A stretch of DNA of 5,935 nt from the NCBI GenBank assembly GCA_023267775.1, contig JAHFMQ010000042.1:1-5935 (forward strand). Direction: 5' to 3'. This document shows positions 1-3,798 of the stretch, in pieces. The translations under genes and the position numbers were made by a program. Source of the DNA: Candidatus Kaiserbacteria bacterium (GTDB lineage Bacteria > Patescibacteriota > Minisyncoccia > Phycocordibacterales > Phycocordibacteraceae). The notes under the pieces are model-generated. The model was not told where the DNA came from, ran no database searches, and saw only the letters and a list, made by a program, of their open reading frames with translations. Positions within the stretch are counted from its first letter, which is position 1. Every line of letters starts with the position of its first letter.

Positions 1-1
1 G

Positions 2-238
2 TTCGCCTATGGCGGTAACCCAGAAGAAAGAATAACTATGATTGCAGAATACCTAACGAAGAATCCTGATAAAATTATTTTTGGTCCGGACGATAGCGGT
101 AATTACCGTATTCCTTGGTATCTCGATAATGGAAATCCGATGCCGGGGGAACCGGTTCGTACGAGCGGATTCTTCGGACTCCTCTCATCATTTATGGATG
201 CGCCTAAACCGGAAGAATTCGGAAAACTTGTTAAATAG
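2..238 (+). CDS. Hypothetical protein, probable C-terminal fragment cut by the left window edge
   Basis: The frame is open from base 2 to a TAG stop at 236-238, with an internal ATG at 38. From that ATG the protein would be 66 residues; read from the edge it is 78. It is hydrophilic, with a motif IPWYLDNGNP in the middle and a charged end (PEEFGKLVK). No signal peptide, membrane span or known domain is visible. I prefer a fragment of a longer gene because the residues before the ATG (FAYGGNPEERIT) read smoothly into it and there is no Shine-Dalgarno site at 38. The alternative is a complete 66-residue gene starting at 38: another frame (bases 3-35) is open to a TAA at 33-35 and could be the tail of an upstream gene ending two bases before that ATG. 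I do not recognise the function. Confidence 0.6.
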   Translation, partial: FAYGGNPEERITMIAEYLTKNPDKIIFGPDDSGNYRIPWYLDNGNPMPGEPVRTSGFFGLLSSFMDAPKPEEFGKLVK

Positions 239-242
239 CTCA

Positions 243-251
243 TGCTATGAT
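243..251 (+). promoter_or_regulatory. Extended -10 promoter of the DUF5663-like gene
   Basis: TGC-TATGAT matches the extended -10 consensus TGn-TATAAT at all but one informative position. No -35 box lies at normal spacing; the best TTG-type hexamer (228-233) is only 12 bp upstream, and extended -10 promoters can work without one. Transcription would start near 258-259, on the ATG at 259, so the mRNA would be leaderless. This fits the absence of a Shine-Dalgarno site. Confidence 0.5.
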
Positions 252-258
252 GCCACCT

Positions 259-555
259 ATGCAAGATGAATTGACAGCGCTTATTGCAAAAGATCTTGGT
301 ATCAATGATCTTTCGGCCGAAGAACAGCAAGTGCTCATTGCGCAGTTCGGTGAAGTAGCTCTCAAAGCCGCGACCCTCGCTGTTGTGGGGAAGCTTGCCG
401 AAGAGAAGCGTGGTGAGTTCGGGAAACTTGCGCAGGCGGGTGATCCGATGGCGATAAAAAGCTTTCTTGACAAAGAAGTTCCAGACCACGAAAGTGTCGC
501 GAAGGCTGCTGTCGCTGAAGAGGTAAAAAGATTTAAGGCTTTTCAAGCTCCGTAG
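259..555 (+). CDS. Small DUF5663-like hypothetical protein
   Basis: A 98-residue acidic, largely helical protein with no signal peptide or membrane span. The order of features is an N-terminal helix ending in a LGINDLSAEEQ segment, a central helix (QFGEVALKAATLAVVGKL), an E-K-R-rich linker with GEFGKL, a GDP turn, a short helix ending KEVPDHE, and a C-terminal helix rich in A, E and K. This layout (LxxLxxEEQ, then a long helix, then a short helix before VP) resembles DUF5663, a family of small proteins common in Patescibacteria with no established function; I make the match from memory of the family pattern. In-frame ATGs occur at 247, 250 and 259. I chose 259 because the TATGAT -10 box overlaps the first two. 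The TAG stop lies 2 bp before an inverted repeat. Confidence 0.72.
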   Translation: MQDELTALIAKDLGINDLSAEEQQVLIAQFGEVALKAATLAVVGKLAEEKRGEFGKLAQAGDPMAIKSFLDKEVPDHESVAKAAVAEEVKRFKAFQAP

Positions 556-557
556 TT

Positions 558-621
558 TACCCCGTGAGATATTCCGTGATATAGCCAATCCACACTACTG
601 GACCAGGTATCTCATGGGGTA
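558..621 (+). repeat. 14-bp inverted repeat between the DUF5663-like and FKBP genes
   Basis: TACCCCGTGAGATA (558-571) pairs with TATCTCATGGGGTA (608-621). All 14 positions pair, one of them as G-T, around a 36-bp spacer. The left arm starts two bases after the DUF5663-like stop codon. The right arm overlaps the first two bases of the FKBP -10 box. No T-tract follows on either strand, so it is not a standard intrinsic terminator. It could be an RNA hairpin protecting the upstream transcript's 3' end, or a dyad operator for the FKBP promoter. The spacer starts with a near-repeat of CCGTGA (562-567 and 574-579). Confidence 0.55.
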
Positions 622-625
622 TAAT
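620..625 (+). promoter_or_regulatory. Consensus -10 box (TATAAT) of the FKBP gene
   Basis: A perfect TATAAT lies 24 bp before the ATG at 650. The -35 region around 597-603 (ACTGGAC) is a poor match to TTGACA. Transcription would begin near 632, leaving a leader of about 18 nt without a Shine-Dalgarno site. The box lies inside the longer open frame that begins at 614, which argues against that upstream ATG as the start. Confidence 0.6.
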
Positions 626-649
626 CAGACTGTAAAAATAGTAATAATT

Positions 650-1159
650 ATGAAACCAACCCAGACCAATATCGCCGTAGGACTCGCGCTCGTCGTGATC
701 ATTATATTTTTTATTCTTCCGGGTTTGTCACCCTTCGGATCTCCAAGTTCCGCAACCGTGGCAAATTCACAAGCTAATACTACTCAAACACCTTCAACTA
801 CTATGCCTACTGAACCCGTAACACAACTGCAAATTACTGACGAGACTGTGGGCACCGGCGCGACCGCGATGGCCGGCGACAGCGTGACCGTAAATTATGT
901 GGGTTCACTCACCAACGGTACGGTCTTTGATGCTTCGGCTAATCATGGCACGACAGGATTCACGTTCAATCTCGGGGCAGGACAGGTGATTCAGGGTTGG
1001 GATCAAGGCATTGCCGGCATGAAAGAAGGAGGGAAGCGCAAACTCGTGATCCCTGCGTCTCTCGCCTATGGAGACCAGGAGATCGGAAATGTTATCCCAG
1101 CCAACTCAACGCTTATTTTTGAAGTTGAGCTCTTGAAAGTTCAGAAGGGGGCACGCTAA
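650..1159 (+). CDS. Membrane-anchored FKBP-type peptidyl-prolyl cis-trans isomerase
   Basis: A 169-residue protein that should catalyse cis-trans isomerisation of X-Pro bonds in proteins outside the cytoplasmic membrane. Residues 8-27 form one hydrophobic span after a short N-terminus with a single Lys, with no lipobox, so it is probably an uncleaved signal anchor. Residues 31-58 are a Ser/Thr/Pro/Asn-rich linker. Residues 60-164 are one FKBP domain with most pocket residues of the family: Tyr83 (VNYVG), Phe93-Asp94 (VFDAS), Phe106 (FTFNLG), Val113-Ile114 and Trp117 (QVIQGWDQG), Tyr140 (LAYGDQ), Ile149 (VIPANS) and Phe157 (LIFEVELL). It therefore looks catalytically competent. The start at 650 is chosen over 614 because the TATAAT box lies between them and the anchor follows directly. 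It converges on the lipoprotein gene at 1219-1758; the hairpin between them lacks a T-tract in the + direction. Confidence 0.93.
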   Translation: MKPTQTNIAVGLALVVIIIFFILPGLSPFGSPSSATVANSQANTTQTPSTTMPTEPVTQLQITDETVGTGATAMAGDSVTVNYVGSLTNGTVFDASANHGTTGFTFNLGAGQVIQGWDQGIAGMKEGGKRKLVIPASLAYGDQEIGNVIPANSTLIFEVELLKVQKGAR

Positions 1160-1168
1160 AAGCGACAC

Positions 1169-1211
1169 AAAAAAATAACGGGCGGAAGTCGCATTGCGAC
1201 TTCCGCCCGTT
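1169..1211 (-). terminator. Intrinsic terminator of the first lipoprotein gene
   Basis: A perfect 16-bp GC-rich stem (1177-1192 with 1196-1211) closes a 3-base loop. Read on the minus strand it is followed by A and then seven Ts (1175 down to 1169), a textbook rho-independent terminator placed 7 bp past the TGA stop. In the + direction the hairpin is followed by a mixed sequence (GCTATCCTC), so it would end the FKBP transcript only weakly. Confidence 0.9.
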
Positions 1212-1218
1212 GCTATCC

Positions 1219-1758
1219 TCACGGATAGGTACTAGATATCGGAACCTTCACGCCATATTTGGGGAAGAGGTCAAAGACCTCTCGTCCGCAGCTTTGGAAG
1301 GTGTAATTTTTCCCTGCAAGAGTTGTGAGACCCCATCCGGCTCCGAACGCTCCGCCAGTAGCAGCGCCATACTTGGCATACTGCCCACTAATGGCGTAAG
1401 GAAACGCCAGCGAGCCAAGATAGCCACCAAGTGCTCCGAACCCCCCGAAAATGGCTGCGTCGGTCCCGAGAGTTACAACGTCGAGAGGATGCTTGATTTT
1501 GGTGTATTCCTGACAGGCTGTAGCAACCCTGTTGAGGGCCTCCAACTGTTTTGGAGTGAGATCGCCACGCACCAAGAAGTTCAAACGATAGCCGCCAGTT
1601 CGATATGCCCATGTCGGCAACCAATTATTGGAGGTGCCGAGCGTTGCTCTCTCACCGTCCGGCATGGTCAGTTTGACCAGTTGGTACTCTCCCTGAGCCA
1701 CACACCCACTGACCAGGAAACACAGGATCATCAGAGATACTAGCGATTTCCGCAGCAT
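1219..1758 (-). CDS. Putative lipoprotein with a glycine-rich hydrophobic core (first of two)
   Basis: A 179-residue protein. The N-terminus (MLRK, a hydrophobic stretch, then LVSGC) is a lipoprotein signal peptide with lipidated Cys19, so the mature protein should be tethered to the outer face of the cytoplasmic membrane. Residues 20-95 are polar, with a helix-like segment LTPKQLEALNRVATAC ending at Cys82. Residues 97-145 are rich in Gly/Ala and hydrophobic residues, with glycine-zipper-like runs GGFGALGGYLG (105-115) and TGGAFGAGWG (134-143). Cys157 follows. Cys82 and Cys157 flank the core and could form a disulfide. The start at 1758 is fixed by AGGAGG (1771-1766) seven bases upstream and by the signal peptide; the frame extends to 1845 but would cross the promoter. 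The neighbouring gene at 1926-2453 has the same layout. No known family recognised; function unknown. Confidence 0.82.
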   Translation of the reverse strand: MLRKSLVSLMILCFLVSGCVAQGEYQLVKLTMPDGERATLGTSNNWLPTWAYRTGGYRLNFLVRGDLTPKQLEALNRVATACQEYTKIKHPLDVVTLGTDAAIFGGFGALGGYLGSLAFPYAISGQYAKYGAATGGAFGAGWGLTTLAGKNYTFQSCGREVFDLFPKYGVKVPISSTYP

Positions 1759-1765
1759 ATGCACC

Positions 1766-1771
1766 CCTCCT
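1766..1771 (-). promoter_or_regulatory. Consensus ribosome binding site (AGGAGG)
   Basis: On the minus strand AGGAGG ends 7 nt before the ATG at 1758. It decides the start against the longer open frame reaching 1845. The + strand genes at 259, 650 and 3791 have no such site. Confidence 0.88.
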
Positions 1772-1817
1772 TCCTTTCGTGATTTTTCTAGGTTTTGTGT
1801 ACTGTTTACCTGGGGAC

Positions 1818-1845
1818 ATACTACACCATAATTTATTTTTGTCAA
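1818..1845 (-). promoter_or_regulatory. Promoter of the first lipoprotein gene
   Basis: On the minus strand a perfect TTGACA (1845-1840) is followed by a 16-bp AT-rich spacer ending GGTG and a -10 box TAGTAT (1823-1818). Predicted transcription starts near 1811, giving a leader of about 53 nt. The -35 box lies 9 bp after the T-tract of the upstream terminator, so the two lipoprotein genes are separate units. Confidence 0.75.
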
Positions 1846-1854
1846 TATTTCTAC

Positions 1855-1896
1855 AAAAAAAGAAATCGCATGATTCCTGTATAGGAACCACGCGAT
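1855..1896 (-). terminator. Intrinsic terminator of the second lipoprotein gene
   Basis: A 14-bp stem (1865-1878 with 1883-1896), including two positions that form G-U pairs in the minus-strand RNA, closes a 4-base loop. On the minus strand it is followed by TTC and seven Ts (1861-1855). It lies 29 bp past the TAA stop at 1926 and just before the next promoter. Confidence 0.88.
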
Positions 1897-1925
1897 GTAT
1901 GAATTGAATGAACGGAATAAACTAG

Positions 1926-2453
1926 TTATTCAACGGAAGCAGCTTTCAAGAGTGGTCCGCAGACAGAATTATTTGCCCGTACGAATGCAGCACGGATAAA
2001 GAGAGTCTTTACTCGAGGATCTCCAATTGATTTGAGATAATCAAGCCTGTTGTACACTCCCTCCCATACTGTCCATACGGCTGAATAAGACCACGTCTGA
2101 AGCCCGCTAAATGCGCCTCCGATAGTACCCGCTACGCCGCCACCTATTGCCGTAACAAATCTATCTACGATTCCTCCCGCAATACCGGCCATTCCGTAAG
2201 GAATAGCATTTGAAGCCGCAGCTTCGGTTGGAGACGAGAGTTGCAGTTTGACTTGCTGGAATTCTTCTCGAGCAATAGTATCGAGCAACTGACATTGTTC
2301 CAAATCGATTGGCTTTCCATCACCACGTCCAACCGTGAACATTTCCCAAGGATCACTCAAACCATTATAGATTCCAGGACCTCCCATGGTTGAACACCCA
2401 CCAAGCACTGCTGTGCTCGCCAAAATGGCGATCAGAACAATAGCGTTTCTCAT
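1926..2453 (-). CDS. Putative lipoprotein with a glycine-rich hydrophobic core (second of two)
   Basis: A 175-residue protein. Its signal peptide (MRN, a hydrophobic stretch, then VLGGC) carries a canonical lipobox with lipidated Cys20, giving a membrane-tethered extracytoplasmic protein. After a Gly/Pro-rich segment comes a polar helical region with Cys54 (LEQCQLL), then a glycine-zipper-like hydrophobic core at 85-118 (MAGIAGG, then TAIGGGVAGTIGGAFSG). An aromatic segment with three Trp follows (TWSYSAVWTVW, 120-130), and a C-terminal helix ends near Cys165 (NNSVCGPLL). The order signal, Cys, glycine core, Cys matches the gene at 1219-1758, although plain residue identity is low. The start at 2453 is chosen because GGAGGT lies 7 nt upstream and the lipoprotein signal begins there; the frame is open to 2522 but that would run through the -10 box. 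Not a recognised family. Confidence 0.82.
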   Translation of the reverse strand: MRNAIVLIAILASTAVLGGCSTMGGPGIYNGLSDPWEMFTVGRGDGKPIDLEQCQLLDTIAREEFQQVKLQLSSPTEAAASNAIPYGMAGIAGGIVDRFVTAIGGGVAGTIGGAFSGLQTWSYSAVWTVWEGVYNRLDYLKSIGDPRVKTLFIRAAFVRANNSVCGPLLKAASVE

Positions 2454-2460
2454 GGCAAAG

Positions 2461-2466
2461 ACCTCC
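2461..2466 (-). promoter_or_regulatory. Consensus ribosome binding site (GGAGGT)
   Basis: On the minus strand GGAGGT (2466-2461) lies 7 nt before the ATG at 2453, the same spacing as in the neighbouring lipoprotein gene. It decides the start over the in-frame ATGs further upstream. Confidence 0.85.
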
Positions 2467-2513
2467 ATTTTGGGGCCAGCTCGAAATGAGCCGACTAAAC
2501 CCATCTGCGCACG

Positions 2514-2541
2514 AGAGTACACTATAAAATATATTTGTCAA
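2514..2541 (-). promoter_or_regulatory. Promoter of the second lipoprotein gene
   Basis: On the minus strand a perfect TTGACA (2541-2536), a 16-bp AT-rich spacer ending AGTG, and a weaker -10 box TACTCT (2519-2514). The -35 box, spacer length, GTG before the -10, and leader of about 54 nt all repeat the promoter at 1818-1845. That repetition is the main support for the weak -10 box. Confidence 0.62.
2523..2528 (+). promoter_or_regulatory. Candidate -10 box of the tgt-uvrB operon
   Basis: TATAAA on the + strand, within the 118-bp gap between the divergent lipoprotein and tgt genes; it would give a leader of about 37 nt. No -35 box is visible at 16-18 bp upstream. The alternative is TTGTCA (2535-2540) paired with TAATGT (2558-2563) at 17-bp spacing, which would leave almost no leader. 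Either would overlap or abut the divergent lipoprotein promoter. Confidence 0.35.
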
Positions 2542-2571
2542 TGCCAGCCAAATAGGCTAATGTGAGGAGAA

Positions 2572-3798
2572 ATGAGTGCAATTACGTTCAAGATAGAGAA
2601 GCGCACGGCCGGCTCCGCCGGCCGTGCGGGAGTGTTGCATACGTCTCATGGCGATATTCGCACGCCAGCGTTTGTACCTGTTGGTACGAAAGCAAATGTG
2701 AAGGGCATATTACCAAGTGCGCTCAAGACCCTTGGTGCGGACGTGGTGCTTGCAAACACATACCATCTCTATCTGCAACCAGGCGAGAAAATCGTCCAAG
2801 CGGCGGGAGGACTTGGAAAATTTATGGGATGGGAAGGTCCCACCATGACCGATTCAGGTGGTTTCCAAGTGTTTTCACTTGGGGCAGCGTTTGGGAAAAC
2901 CATCTCAAAATTTACAAGGTCGAACCTTGTAGAAAATGAAAGCGTAGGTACGCCGTCGATTTACGACCCTGAAGTGGCGAGCCAGCATGGGCAACTTGCG
3001 ATCATCGATGACGAAGGCGTCTCCTTCACTTCGCATCTCGATGGCTCATTGCACCGCTTCACTCCCGAGCGTTCAGTTGAAATTCAGCATGCGCTCGGGG
3101 CGGATATTTTCTTCGCATTTGATGAGTGTACGTCGCCGACCGAGCCGTATGAATACCAACGAGAAGCAATGGAGCGCACCCATCGTTGGGCGGACCGTTC
3201 GCTCAAGGCGCATCGGCAAAATATCGATGCTGCAAAGAAGCAATCGTTGTTCGGTATCGTGCAGGGCGGTCGGCACGAAGATTTGCGTAAAGAATCCGCA
3301 CAAGAAATCGTGAGCTTAGGTTTTGACGGCATCGGCATCGGCGGCTCATTCTCAAAAGAGGATATGCGTGGAGCGCTTTCCGCTGCGGTCGGTGAACTTC
3401 CGGAAGAATTGCCGCGGCATTTTCTCGGCATCGGCGAGCCCGGCGACATTCTAGAAGGTATCGCTGGTGGTATGGATCTTTTTGATTGCGTGGCCGCCAC
3501 ACGAATTGGTCGGCACGGGTCCATCTACACGAAACGCGGCATCATACATCTCCGAAACGAAAAGTACCGCACAGAATATTCTCCGCTTGATCCTGAAATT
3601 TCTATACCCGGCACCGAGCCATTTACGCGGGCGTACGTATCTCACCTTGCGCGCTCGGGCGAAATGCTTGGATCGGTTATCGCGTCGATGCATAATGCCG
3701 GTTTTATTTTGAAACTCGTTCAAGACGCGCGGCAAGCGATTCTCGATGGACGATTTGAAGATTTTCGTGCAGACTTCGTTACATCTTATTATGGCTAA
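2572..3798 (+). CDS. tgt: tRNA-guanine transglycosylase lacking the zinc-site cysteines
   Basis: A 408-residue cytoplasmic enzyme of the family that swaps guanine 34 of GUN-anticodon tRNAs for preQ1 or queuine. Motifs in order: TPAFVPVGTKANVK (31-44), ANTYHL (61-66), TDSGGFQVFSLG with Asp94 (93-104), AFDEC with Asp184 (182-186), GIVQGG (228-233), GIGGSF (255-260), and MDLFDCV with the probable nucleophile Asp305 (301-307). Bacterial enzymes usually have about 375 residues; the excess is largely an insertion at about 105-143. The usual zinc motif CxCxxC after LDPE is replaced by ISIPGT, so Ile343, Ile345 and Thr348 stand where cysteines belong, while His374 is kept 26 residues on. Two perfect palindromes lie inside the gene. 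AGGAG (2565-2569) ends only 2 nt before the ATG, unusually close. The stop overlaps uvrB by 8 bp. No queuosine-synthesis gene is nearby, so the base would be salvaged or made elsewhere. The family is certain; activity is inferred. Confidence 0.95.
   Translation: MSAITFKIEKRTAGSAGRAGVLHTSHGDIRTPAFVPVGTKANVKGILPSALKTLGADVVLANTYHLYLQPGEKIVQAAGGLGKFMGWEGPTMTDSGGFQVFSLGAAFGKTISKFTRSNLVENESVGTPSIYDPEVASQHGQLAIIDDEGVSFTSHLDGSLHRFTPERSVEIQHALGADIFFAFDECTSPTEPYEYQREAMERTHRWADRSLKAHRQNIDAAKKQSLFGIVQGGRHEDLRKESAQEIVSLGFDGIGIGGSFSKEDMRGALSAAVGELPEELPRHFLGIGEPGDILEGIAGGMDLFDCVAATRIGRHGSIYTKRGIIHLRNEKYRTEYSPLDPEISIPGTEPFTRAYVSHLARSGEMLGSVIASMHNAGFILKLVQDARQAILDGRFEDFRADFVTSYYG
2602..2628 (+). repeat. Perfect 12-bp palindrome with TCC loop inside tgt
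   Basis: CGCACGGCCGGC (2602-2613) and GCCGGCCGTGCG (2617-2628) are exact reverse complements around TCC. The palindrome covers codons 11-19 (RTAGSAGRA) of tgt, where the family usually has a slightly shorter charged turn before the RAG/RRG segment. In mRNA it is a very stable hairpin starting 30 nt past the ATG, close enough to affect initiation. Its core GGC-TCC-GCC resembles the other palindromes in this window. Confidence 0.85.
2913..2931 (+). repeat. Perfect 8-bp palindrome with CGA loop inside tgt
   Basis: TACAAGGT (2913-2920) and ACCTTGTA (2924-2931) are exact reverse complements around CGA; in RNA the stem extends two more pairs through one G-U. It encodes roughly FTRSNLVE and lies in the inserted segment that canonical tRNA-guanine transglycosylases lack. 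On the minus strand the core is GGT-TCG-ACC. Confidence 0.75.

Noticed and set aside
103..588. A 161-codon open frame on the minus strand.
   Set aside because: It is antisense to the two + strand genes, has irregular composition, no initiation signals and no recognisable domain.
614..649. Longer N-terminus of the FKBP protein from an ATG at 614.
   Set aside because: The TATAAT box lies within this stretch, so a transcript from it would not include the upstream ATG; the signal anchor follows the ATG at 650.
1215..1228. A 5-bp hairpin (TATCC/GGATA) around the stop codon of the first lipoprotein gene.
   Set aside because: Too short to distinguish from chance next to the much stronger terminator.
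1210..1743. A 177-codon open frame on the + strand.
   Set aside because: It is the antisense shadow of the first lipoprotein gene, which has a promoter, Shine-Dalgarno site, lipobox and terminator.
2476..2500. A short stem (six pairs, one G-U) in the leader of the second lipoprotein gene, as a possible riboswitch.
   Set aside because: Only one small hairpin is visible, the leader is about 54 nt, and the sister gene's leader has no counterpart.
3746..3790. Extra 15 codons at the uvrB N-terminus from an in-frame ATG at 3746.
   Set aside because: They lie wholly inside the end of tgt and family homology begins just after the ATG at 3791.
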